Made by a program: the position numbers and the translations under genes. From positions 1 through 35,735 of the forward strand of contig SVNQ01000022.1 in assembly GCA_015066865.1 (NCBI GenBank): a DNA stretch of 35,735 bases. The letters run 5' to 3'. The notes below the pieces were generated by a model, which worked only from the letters and a program-made list of their open reading frames with translations, searched no databases and was not told the DNA's origin. The stretch's first letter is position 1. Each line of letters starts with the position of its first letter. This DNA is from Ruminococcus sp. Its GTDB lineage: Bacteria > Bacillota > Clostridia > Oscillospirales > Ruminococcaceae. Positions 25,981 through 32,667 of this stretch are shown piece by piece.

Positions 25981-26020
25981 AAAAAGTACAGCCAAGCGAT
26001 GAGCTTGGCTGTACTTTTCT
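25981..26020. terminator. Bidirectional terminator at the end of the NAD operon
   Basis: A perfect 11-bp stem, GTACAGCCAAG (25986-25996) with CTTGGCTGTAC (26004-26014), has a 7-nt loop, AAAAA before it and TTTTCTT after it. On the minus strand it follows directly after the TAA of the small broken ORF at 26020. Positions 25911-25980 show no gene. Confidence 0.85.
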
Positions 26021-26203
26021 TATTTTCCATATCTGACTTTTTGATAATATGCATTTGCAAGCTGATGATTGTTCACGAACAGCATTGCCTGCTCTTTTGC
26101 GCTCCCTATTGACCAAGGGCAACCATCTGCCATAGAACTCGCTGCATACATCGGCGATTCAATAGAATAGCCTTCCCCGTTGAATAATTATATTTTCTGC
26201 CAT
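26020..26203 (-). pseudogene. Small broken ORF downstream of nadE
   Basis: A plausible coding frame reads SIESPMYAASSMADGCPW, continues IGSAKEQAMLFVNN and closes with ANAYYQKVRYGK and TAA. It has no good start in its own frame. An ATG at 26201-26203 opens a second frame (MAENIIIQRG) that would join it after a one-base shift near 26170-26180. It could be a frameshifted gene of about 60 residues or the tail of a lost gene. The terminator follows immediately, so it is still the 3' end of the NAD operon transcript. I do not recognise the family. Confidence 0.35.
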
Positions 26204-26213
26204 TTCGTAATTT

Positions 26214-26993
26214 CTACTCGTTTTCTCTCCTCGGCTGGTATTCAAAGCAGGGCATAAGCTCAAGCTTGAATTTATTCTTAGCGTGTTTTTCGTCTATGAG
26301 CGCCTTTGTTTCGGGATTTTCGCATACTCCCGTGCGGATATATCTGTCAAGAACTGCATAAGTGAAGCCGAGATTATCCTCGTCTGTTTTACCGCAGAGA
26401 CCGTCCGAGGGAACTTTATCAACAAGAATCTCGGGAAGTCCGAGAAATCTTCCCATTTCCTTGACCTCGGCAACGGTAAGTCTTGCAAGAGGACCGAAAT
26501 CCCCTACAGAATCACCATAGCGTGTGGAATAACCCACCCAGTCCTCAGAGAGGTTGCAGGTGTTTGCAACACGTCCGTTACAGCTCTGACTAACGGCATA
26601 AAGTACCGCCATTCGCAGTCGCGGAGGGAGGTTTACGATGGTCTGATTTGAAAGACCGTCCATTTCGAAGCCGTTTACAGGCTTTGCATTTTCAATCCCG
26701 CTGAGTACAGCTTTATAAGCTTCGTTGATATTGACCTCCACAGCCTTAATGTCTAAATGCTCCACAAGAAGTCTTGCCATATCAATATCGCTCTGCTCAC
26801 CATTCGGCATAAGAACGCCTATCACACGTTCTTTTCCGAGTGCCTCCACGCACAGCGCCGCACATATGGAACTGTCCTTGCCGCCTGAGATTCCGATAAC
26901 CGCATTACAGCCTTTGCCGTTTTTCTCAAAGAAGTCACGGATCCACTGTGCCGCTTTTTCTGTTGTTTCCTTCACATTGAATGAATAGTTCAT
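26214..26993 (-). CDS. nadE: NAD+ synthase, ammonia-dependent
   Basis: 259 residues. The ATP-pyrophosphatase loop ISGGKDSS lies near residue 34, and later NadE blocks are clear: LPPRLRMAVLYAVSQ, NTCNLSEDWVGY, YGDSVGDFGPLA and KVPSDGLCGKTDEDNLGF. No N-terminal glutaminase domain is present, so it should use ammonia. It turns nicotinic acid adenine dinucleotide into NAD. Its ATG overlaps the stop of the NAMPT-like gene by one base (TGATG), which couples their translation. Confidence 0.94.
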   Translation of the reverse strand: MNYSFNVKETTEKAAQWIRDFFEKNGKGCNAVIGISGGKDSSICAALCVEALGKERVIGVLMPNGEQSDIDMARLLVEHLDIKAVEVNINEAYKAVLSGIENAKPVNGFEMDGLSNQTIVNLPPRLRMAVLYAVSQSCNGRVANTCNLSEDWVGYSTRYGDSVGDFGPLARLTVAEVKEMGRFLGLPEILVDKVPSDGLCGKTDEDNLGFTYAVLDRYIRTGVCENPETKALIDEKHAKNKFKLELMPCFEYQPRRENE

Positions 26994-28462
26994 CAGAAAT
27001 TACCCCCGTTTAATTTGCTTCTGATTTCGCTGAGCGTGTATTCCTTGAGCAGCTTGCCGTCCCTGAAAACAGGTTCAAGGAGATTGCCCTGCGGAATATC
27101 CTCAGATGTATAGCCATCCTTGTAGGCAAGGTTTCCGTTCTCGTCCCTATAGACGAAGCAAAGTCCGCGCTGACTTTTCTTGAAGCCGCCTTCCTTTGGG
27201 TTCTTGAATATGGGATAGCACTTTCCGTCAATTTCTGCATAGCAAGCCTTGATGCATGAGCTGAATGTATCTCTTGTAAAGGGCTTGAGGATATTGTCCT
27301 CTTCGATGCAGTGCATCGAAAATGAACCTACACCAAGTACCGCATTCGAGCAGGCAAAGCCGTTTTCCTTGAGAATACGGTAGATTTCCTCGCACCTCTG
27401 TACTGTAATACTGTCGCCATAAATAGCCTTTACATGGGGGTCGAGAACCTTATAACCCTTGTTGTTTACCGTTCCGCCGAACTGCTCCCACAGCTTGAAA
27501 ACGGTCTTTGTTACAACTTCAACGCAGTCTCCCGAATCGCCTCTCATAAGCATACAGCCGTTGTGAGCGAGAATTTCATCATGAAGCTGAGGGAGAATGT
27601 TGTCAATCACATTCCAGTAGTCGTAGCTGTCAAGTACGCATGAAAAGCTTGTATTCGGGTAAAGCTCCGTAAGCATTCTTCTGAGGAAGGTGATTTCATC
27701 GCCGTCAGCCGCATAATTCGAGCACATCACAAAATGCTCCGTGCTGACTGCACCGTAAGCAACCGGCTCCTTTGTGCAGTCACAGCCAAACATGCTTTCA
27801 AGGTACGGAATGGCAGGTACTGTCGCTGTATTTACAAAGGACATACACCAGCCTGCCGCTGCTTTCAGTGCCGCATCTACGCACATATCGCCTCTGAAAT
27901 CGAATGCACCCAGTGCTTTTGCACGGGGAGTACTGTCGTCGCAGGTTTCGCCGTAGTATTTATTTACAATGTCACGGTAGGTCTTTCCGACAGTTGCCGT
28001 AATCTGGGGATACCACATTTCTGCGGATATCAGGCTTTCGAGAGCCTGCGGAAGCCATGCAAAATCATCGTGGGTATTTGTGATTCCGAACATGGGAACA
28101 CGAATCGGTACAAGCTCACCTTCGGGAAGTGCAATGATTTCAACAGGAAGATAGCCCAGACGGTGAAGCTTTCTGATTTTCTCCGAGCTGTATATCCCCT
28201 TTCCCAGTGAAGCGTCGAGTACTCTTTCGTATTCCGCAACAACCTCATCCTCGGCAAGAGCAAAGAAATTGTCATTAAAATAGTCGATAAGCCATGTCTT
28301 GCAGAACATCTGAAGTCCGAACATAACCACCGTATCCCAGCGTTTCACTCTGCTCATTCGTGGTGTGTAGTAGGACATGGACTTCGTCATCTTCGGATTG
28401 ATCATATCGCTGTGGACTGTTTTATAGAAGTCACACAGAAGCATGGGATTAATAATTTTCAT
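26993..28462 (-). CDS. nadV: NAMPT/NadV-like nicotinamide or nicotinate phosphoribosyltransferase
   Basis: 489 residues, similar along its length to human NAMPT as I remember it. Counterparts of the base-stacking and phosphate-binding residues are present: Y13 (human Y18), F187 (F193), R190 (R196), H243 (H247), R307 and D309 (R311, D313). Human Asp219, which binds the amide of nicotinamide, corresponds to Ala213 in an ungapped stretch from R190. Changes at that Asp let NAMPT accept nicotinate, so this enzyme may prefer nicotinate or another substrate pair. The start overlaps the prs-like gene by 14 bp, with GGAG inside it. Product and donor need a biochemical test; the gene symbol is by family. 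Confidence 0.85.
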   Translation of the reverse strand: MKIINPMLLCDFYKTVHSDMINPKMTKSMSYYTPRMSRVKRWDTVVMFGLQMFCKTWLIDYFNDNFFALAEDEVVAEYERVLDASLGKGIYSSEKIRKLHRLGYLPVEIIALPEGELVPIRVPMFGITNTHDDFAWLPQALESLISAEMWYPQITATVGKTYRDIVNKYYGETCDDSTPRAKALGAFDFRGDMCVDAALKAAAGWCMSFVNTATVPAIPYLESMFGCDCTKEPVAYGAVSTEHFVMCSNYAADGDEITFLRRMLTELYPNTSFSCVLDSYDYWNVIDNILPQLHDEILAHNGCMLMRGDSGDCVEVVTKTVFKLWEQFGGTVNNKGYKVLDPHVKAIYGDSITVQRCEEIYRILKENGFACSNAVLGVGSFSMHCIEEDNILKPFTRDTFSSCIKACYAEIDGKCYPIFKNPKEGGFKKSQRGLCFVYRDENGNLAYKDGYTSEDIPQGNLLEPVFRDGKLLKEYTLSEIRSKLNGGNF

Positions 28463-29279
28463 GATTTTCAGCTCCTTTTCCGCATGGTATAATATTTATC
28501 AGTTCGTGCTTGAAATTGCAGATACTGTCCGTTGTGTAAATTTTCTGAATAAGACCGCTTGTAATGAGTTCACCGCTGAGAATTGCTTTTTCACAGTGGG
28601 AAATGTAAAGGTAAATATGCTCCGCACCAAGTTCCTTCAGCTTTTTGGCTGAGAAGAGAAATGTACCGCCCTTTGAGCATATATCGTCAACGATGAGTAC
28701 GCTTTTGCCCTTGATTTCCTCAATATTGCCCGACACATCAAGTCCGAGGATTTTTCCTGTTTTCCAGTCACGCTTCTTAATACCAAACGCATAGGGAAGC
28801 GTTACCATTCCCGAATATCTTTTGGAAGCCCCCTCATCGGGATAGAACATAAACGGCTCAGCACCTTCATTCCGCATGATTTCGTCAATCACGCAGCGGA
28901 CGTTTTCCTTCGGTGTCCGAACAACAAGTCTGTCAATCAGTGCCTCACTTACGGTTGAGTGAGGGTCAAGGACTGTTACTGATTCGAAATTCAGTGAATT
29001 TATCACCTGAGCAAAATATTTCAGCGTAAAAACGTCCTCGTCAGATTTCACCCTGTCCTGCCGTGCGTTGGGAATATAGGGCATGAACAGTTTGATTCTG
29101 CCGATTCCGTGAGCATTCAGGTGCTTTGTGAGGTACATGAGGGTTACAAACTCACGGTCATTTTCATAGTACCAGTCAATTTCGGCATATCCGCAGTCCT
29201 TTTCAGGCGCATACTTCACCAAAAGCGTACCGTCGGGAAAGCTTCCCTGCACGATTTCCCTGCCATTGATTTTAAGCAT
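28449..29279 (-). CDS. Ribose-phosphate pyrophosphokinase-like enzyme (short form)
   Basis: 276 residues, shorter than the usual 310-320 of housekeeping Prs. It keeps counterparts of the main motifs: PYIPNARQDR (ATP site), VLDPHSTVSEA (in place of the DLHAxQIQGFF loop), FYPDEGASKR and the phosphoribosyl loop VLIVDDICSKGGTF. It probably makes PRPP for the next gene. Short Prs-like proteins paired with NadV are also the annotation style of the phage Adps-Namat pair, which makes and uses ADP-ribose pyrophosphate, so that activity is possible. It starts 6 bp after the nicotinamidase stop. Confidence 0.85.
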   Translation of the reverse strand: MLKINGREIVQGSFPDGTLLVKYAPEKDCGYAEIDWYYENDREFVTLMYLTKHLNAHGIGRIKLFMPYIPNARQDRVKSDEDVFTLKYFAQVINSLNFESVTVLDPHSTVSEALIDRLVVRTPKENVRCVIDEIMRNEGAEPFMFYPDEGASKRYSGMVTLPYAFGIKKRDWKTGKILGLDVSGNIEEIKGKSVLIVDDICSKGGTFLFSAKKLKELGAEHIYLYISHCEKAILSGELITSGLIQKIYTTDSICNFKHELINIIPCGKGAENHENY

Positions 29280-29285
29280 TATAGA

Positions 29286-29792
29286 TCACTCTCCAATCAC
29301 ATTGATCTGACACATTTTCATTGCCATAAGAGCTGCATTGTGCGTTTCGGGCGTTACTCCCGCACAGCAGGAAGCGTCAACGGTGATTTCGGCTTCGGGG
29401 AAGAATGCTTTCAAAATAAGTGCATTCGAGATAACGCAGATGTCGGTGCAAAGTCCCACAAGCTCGATTTCCTCAAAGCTTCTCTCATTCCACTTCGTCC
29501 AGCCGAAGCTTGGCTTGTCGATGATATCACAGCCCTCCGTGCAGAGCTTTTCGGAAATCTCCCAGCCCTGCGTGCCCTGAATGCAGTGCACAACGGGAAG
29601 CTTTTTTCCTTCGGGAGTATCAAGATAATTTTCGCCGTGCGTATCTCTTGTGAATATAATTTCACCGCCTGCGGCTTTATACGCATCAATTTTTGCCTTT
29701 ACATTCGCTACAATTGCAACAGCTTCGGCAGTACCGAGTGAACCGTCGATGAAGTCATTCTGCATGTCAATTACGATCAAAGTCTTTTTCAT
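29286..29792 (-). CDS. pncA: Isochorismatase-fold cysteine hydrolase, probable nicotinamidase
   Basis: 168 residues from the ATG after AAGGAGG; an ATG 54 bases upstream has no such site. The catalytic triad D9 (VIDMQNDF), K93 (DKPSFGW) and C119 (GLCTDICVISNA) is complete. D50 and H52 (FTRDTH) and H69 (VHC) match the metal site of nicotinamidases. It should deamidate nicotinamide to nicotinate, and its place in an NAD operon with NadE supports this. It begins 4 bp after the Nudix gene ends. Confidence 0.88.
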   Translation of the reverse strand: MKKTLIVIDMQNDFIDGSLGTAEAVAIVANVKAKIDAYKAAGGEIIFTRDTHGENYLDTPEGKKLPVVHCIQGTQGWEISEKLCTEGCDIIDKPSFGWTKWNERSFEEIELVGLCTDICVISNALILKAFFPEAEITVDASCCAGVTPETHNAALMAMKMCQINVIGE

Positions 29793-29796
29793 GGTG

Positions 29797-30603
29797 TTAT
29801 CCTCCTTGTTTTCTTCTGAAAAGCTTTGCGGGACGGTGTCCTGCACCTGTCAGATATTCGTCGGTTTCTTCAATATAGGGTGATGCCTTTCTGCGGAAAT
29901 TCGCAGGCAGAAGGGGTGTGTTCAGTATCGCCTCCTGCACTCTCTGCAGGGCGGAAAGGGTGAATTTTTCGGGGAGAAAATCGAAGATAATATCGAAATT
30001 CTCAATAATGCTTCTGAGACGGTAAAGTGCACAGGCAATCATTTCAGCATGGTCAAATGCAAGACCTCCGCTGTCGATGATTTCGAAGTGTGGGTAGCCG
30101 AATTTGACTGATTTCATTCTGAGTTTTGCCGTTATGAGGCTTTCCGCGGAGCGAAGCACAAGAACTGCATCCTCGCCGTTTACAGTAAATTCCACATCAA
30201 ACCACTTTGCATCCGCCGCATCATCGCCACCGTGAGCGTTGAGGCTTTCCTCGCTTATTACCGAAACAAAGGTATTTGAGATGATCCATCCTCTCGGATC
30301 ACGTCCGGGACTGCTGAACACAGCATCGGGCATGAGCGCATTCGGGGTGATACCTGCTTCCTCTGTGATTTCTCTCATGGCACATTCCTCAATAGTTTCA
30401 CCCTTTCTGACAAAGCCTCCGGGAAGTGCCCAGCAGTCTTTATAGGGGTGAACGCCTCTTTGTATCAGAAGGAGAGAAAGCTTCTGAACGGAATCTCGCT
30501 TGTAGTTTTCGTTTTCGTCCGAACGGATTGAGAATGCCGCAATATCGACCGTAACGGACGGTCTGTCGTAGTCCTCGATGTTATAATTTTCGAGAAAGAT
30601 CAT
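29797..30603 (-). CDS. nrtR: Nudix hydrolase-winged helix protein, probable NrtR-type NAD regulator
   Basis: 268 residues. A complete Nudix box is visible (GGFVRKGETIEECAMREI, then TEEAGI), so it may cleave ADP-ribose as well as sense it. The C-terminal part (FTLSALQRVQEAIL to FRRK) matches the winged helix of NrtR, a repressor of NAD genes released by ADP-ribose. It heads the NAD salvage operon behind a dyad. The ATG lies far (27 nt) from the GGAGGG at 30628-30633; a CTG at 30619-30621, seven bases after it and in frame, may be the true start. Confidence 0.85.
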   Translation of the reverse strand: MIFLENYNIEDYDRPSVTVDIAAFSIRSDENENYKRDSVQKLSLLLIQRGVHPYKDCWALPGGFVRKGETIEECAMREITEEAGITPNALMPDAVFSSPGRDPRGWIISNTFVSVISEESLNAHGGDDAADAKWFDVEFTVNGEDAVLVLRSAESLITAKLRMKSVKFGYPHFEIIDSGGLAFDHAEMIACALYRLRSIIENFDIIFDFLPEKFTLSALQRVQEAILNTPLLPANFRRKASPYIEETDEYLTGAGHRPAKLFRRKQGG

Positions 30604-30640
30604 TTCTTCTGAATGGTTCAGCGGAAGCCCTCCTTTGCGT

Positions 30641-30673
30641 TATTATCAAGATGTTAATATCATCTCGATAATA
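30641..30673. promoter_or_regulatory. Candidate NrtR operator: 33-bp dyad at the NAD operon start site
   Basis: Two nested arms pair: TATTATC (30641-30647) with GATAATA (30667-30673), and AGATG (30649-30653) with CATCT (30661-30665), around TTAATAT. It covers the expected transcription start and touches the -10 box, a position suited to a repressor. The operon encodes an NrtR-like protein, the likely ligand. Confidence 0.65.
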
Positions 30674-30701
30674 TTATACACCATTTCTCAGAATTTGTCA
30701 A
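30673..30701 (-). promoter_or_regulatory. Consensus promoter for the NAD salvage operon
   Basis: On the minus strand TTGACA (30696-30701) and TATAAT (30673-30678) are perfect, with a 17-bp spacer. The predicted start site lies within the dyad at 30641-30673. The -35 box is in the same CTATTGACAA context as two other promoters here. Confidence 0.87.
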
Positions 30702-30756
30702 TAGGTTTTTGAAAAAATTTCTCACTATAAAAAAATTTAAAAAATCAAAATTCCTC

Positions 30757-30785
30757 TTGCATTTTCTATGCAGATGGTGTATAAT
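30757..30785 (+). promoter_or_regulatory. Promoter for the thiamine operon leader
   Basis: TTGCAT (30757-30762) and TATAAT (30780-30785) are separated by 17 bp. The transcript would start near 30792, leaving about 75 nt of leader with small CGGG/CCCG and CAG/CTG hairpins before the TPP aptamer. Confidence 0.7.
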
Positions 30786-30865
30786 AAAATTATAATTTAA
30801 CAGACGGGATGCCCGAGTGTGAGACAGGATGCTGTATGAGCAGGAGTGGTATGCCGTGAATGGAT

Positions 30866-30957
30866 ACAAACACGGGAGCTTGTGTTACAGGCTGAGAGGG
30901 AGGTATGACCTCCGACCGATAACCTGATTTGGATAATGCCAACGTAGGGACGACTGT
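30866..30957 (+). promoter_or_regulatory. TPP riboswitch (THI-box aptamer)
   Basis: The aptamer core is clear: CGGGAGCTTGT, a loop, then ACAGGCTGAGAGG (stem P2 with CTGAGA), a GGAGG/CCTCC stem (P3), then ACCTGATTTGGATAATGCC and CGTAGGGA. These are the conserved thiamine-pyrophosphate binding elements. It lies upstream of thiS and is followed by two terminators, so high TPP should stop transcription of the thi operon. Confidence 0.95.
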
Positions 30958-30960
30958 AAA

Positions 30961-30992
30961 GCACTGACGCTTGCACGTCGGTGCATTTTTTA
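30961..30992 (+). terminator. First riboswitch terminator
   Basis: Stem GCACTGACG (30961-30969) with CGTCGGTGC (30976-30984), one G-U pair, 6-nt loop, followed by ATTTTTTAT. It starts only a few bases after the aptamer, where the expression platform is expected. Confidence 0.8.
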
Positions 30993-31003
30993 TGTGCATT
31001 TTG

Positions 31004-31036
31004 GGAAGTTATCGAAATCGGTAGCTTCCTTTTTTA
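31004..31036 (+). terminator. Second, tandem riboswitch terminator
   Basis: Stem GGAAGTTATCG (31004-31014) with CGGTAGCTTCC (31019-31029), two G-U pairs, loop AAAT, followed by six T and a second T-rich run. It ends before the thiS ribosome binding site GGGGAGGTG (31042-31050). A second terminator behind one aptamer is unusual. Confidence 0.8.
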
Positions 31037-31055
31037 TTTTTGGGGAGGTGAGAAC

Positions 31056-31250
31056 ATGGTGAAAATCAATGGAGAGGAATGGAATCTTGCAGACAAAACG
31101 GTTGCGGAATACCTTGCCGAAAACGGCTATGATATAAAGCGTGTAGCGGTTGAGCTGAACGGAGATATTCTGCCGAAGTCACAGTATGAAAGTGCCCTCT
31201 TACAAGAGGGTGACTGCGTTGAAATTGTCAGCTTTGTGGGAGGTGGTTAA
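31056..31250 (+). CDS. thiS: Sulfur carrier protein ThiS
   Basis: 64 residues with the ubiquitin-like fold pattern and the required C-terminal Gly-Gly (SFVGGG). ThiF adenylates this end and ThiG uses its thiocarboxylate as sulfur donor. The start follows GGGGAGGTG; a longer frame from 30981 runs through the terminators and is rejected. It is first in the thi operon and overlaps the thiF ribosome binding site. Confidence 0.93.
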   Translation: MVKINGEEWNLADKTVAEYLAENGYDIKRVAVELNGDILPKSQYESALLQEGDCVEIVSFVGGG

Positions 31251-31251
31251 T

Positions 31252-31878
31252 ATGACAAAAGAAGAATGGCTCCTTGCCCTCGAACAGCGGCACGGAGCAA
31301 AGCTGCAGCAAAAATTTTTATCAAGCTGCGTTGCGGTCTGCGGACTGGGGGGACTCGGTTCAAATGTGGCGATTTCCCTTGCAAGAGCAGGTATGGGAAC
31401 GCTTCTGCTCATTGACTTCGACAGGGTGGATATATCAAATCTGCATCGTCAGCAGTATAAAGTTTCACAGCTTGGTATGTGCAAGACGGACGCTATGAAG
31501 CAGACGCTTGCAGAGATTAACCCCTACTGCAATGTCATAACGCATACAGTAAAACTCACAGAGGGAAACCTCTCGCTTATCGCTGATTGCGATATTGTGT
31601 GCGAATGCTTTGATGATGCCGAGTGCAAGTCGATGCTGGTGAATGGTATTGCAGAGCGTTACCCCGAAAAATATATCGTTGCATCATCGGGAATGTCAGG
31701 ACTGCACACAGGCAACACAATCATGACAAGAAAGCTTGGAAAACGGCTGTATATCTGCGGCGATGGAATGAACGATGTAGCTGACGACGGAACGCTTTTC
31801 GCTCCACGAGTCATGCTCTGTGCCGCACATCAGGCGAACACAGCTTTGCGTATTATCGCAGGAAAATTGGAAGTATAG
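31252..31878 (+). CDS. thiF: ThiS adenylyltransferase ThiF
   Basis: 208 residues. The ATP-binding [10 protein letters not shown] motif and [15 protein letters not shown] are standard for the ThiF/MoeB/E1 family. It is the short anaerobe-type ThiF. It activates the ThiS C-terminus for sulfur transfer. It begins right after the thiS stop with GGGAGG at the thiS 3' end, so translation is coupled. An upstream ATG in frame at 31186 lies inside thiS and is rejected. Confidence 0.92.
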   Translation: MTKEEWLLALEQRHGAKLQQKFLSSCVAVCGLGGLGSNVAISLARAGMGTLLLIDFDRVDISNLHRQQYKVSQLGMCKTDAMKQTLAEINPYCNVITHTVKLTEGNLSLIADCDIVCECFDDAECKSMLVNGIAERYPEKYIVASSGMSGLHTGNTIMTRKLGKRLYICGDGMNDVADDGTLFAPRVMLCAAHQANTALRIIAGKLEV

Positions 31879-31891
31879 AAAGGAATTTATG

Positions 31892-32659
31892 ATGGAAGAT
31901 AAGCTTATTTTAGGCGGACACGAATTTGGTTCACGCTTTATTCTTGGTTCAGGAAAGTATTCCCTTAATCTTATTGAAGCGGCTGTGCGTGACGCAGGTG
32001 CAGAAATTATTACCCTTGCGGTACGCCGTGCAAACACTAAGGAACAGGAGAATATCCTTGACTACATACCGAAAGGGGTTACTTTGCTTCCCAATACATC
32101 GGGAGCCAGAACAGCGCAGGAAGCGATTCGTATCGCAAGACTTGCCCGTGAAATCGGGTGCGGAGATTTTGTGAAAATCGAGATTATGCGTGACACGAAA
32201 TATCTTCTCCCCGACAACAACGAAACGATCAAAGCGACCGGAATCCTCGCAAATGAGGGCTTTGTGGTACTGCCGTATATGTACCCTGATTTGTATGCGG
32301 CAAGAGATCTGGTGAATGCAGGTGCAGCAGCAGTCATGCCGCTTGCCGCCCCGATCGGCTCAAACAAGGGGCTTGCCACAAGGGATTTCATTCAGATTTT
32401 AGTTGATGAAATCGACCTGCCCGTCATCGTGGATGCAGGGATCGGCAGGCCGTCACAGGCTTGCGAGGCGATGGAAATGGGTGCGGCGGCAATTATGGCA
32501 AACACGGCTCTTGCAACAGCGGGCGATTTGCCGATGATGGCGGCAGCTTTCAAAAATGCAGTTGAAGCAGGGAGAAAAGCATACCTTTCGGGACTCGGAC
32601 GAGTGCTGACAAGAGGAGCTTCCGCTTCCGACCCGCTGACAGGCTTTTTGAGAGATTGA
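31892..32659 (+). CDS. thiG: Thiazole synthase ThiG
   Basis: 255 residues, TIM-barrel. The Schiff-base lysine is K95 in [10 protein letters not shown]. Other family blocks are visible: [34 protein letters not shown] and [19 protein letters not shown]. It joins deoxyxylulose phosphate, dehydroglycine (from ThiH) and sulfur (from ThiS) into thiamine thiazole phosphate. Two adjacent ATGs (31889, 31892) follow AAAGGA; the second has the better spacing. Confidence 0.95.
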   Translation: MEDKLILGGHEFGSRFILGSGKYSLNLIEAAVRDAGAEIITLAVRRANTKEQENILDYIPKGVTLLPNTSGARTAQEAIRIARLAREIGCGDFVKIEIMRDTKYLLPDNNETIKATGILANEGFVVLPYMYPDLYAARDLVNAGAAAVMPLAAPIGSNKGLATRDFIQILVDEIDLPVIVDAGIGRPSQACEAMEMGAAAIMANTALATAGDLPMMAAAFKNAVEAGRKAYLSGLGRVLTRGASASDPLTGFLRD

Positions 32660-32667
32660 GGTGCATA

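Noticed and set aside
25846..26112. Plus-strand 88-codon frame between TetR and nadE
   Set aside because: It contains the promoter, operator and terminator and has no homology pattern.
30786..30866. Leader checked as a possible tRNA or T-box
   Set aside because: No cloverleaf with TTCGA loop and no T-box consensus; only small hairpins.
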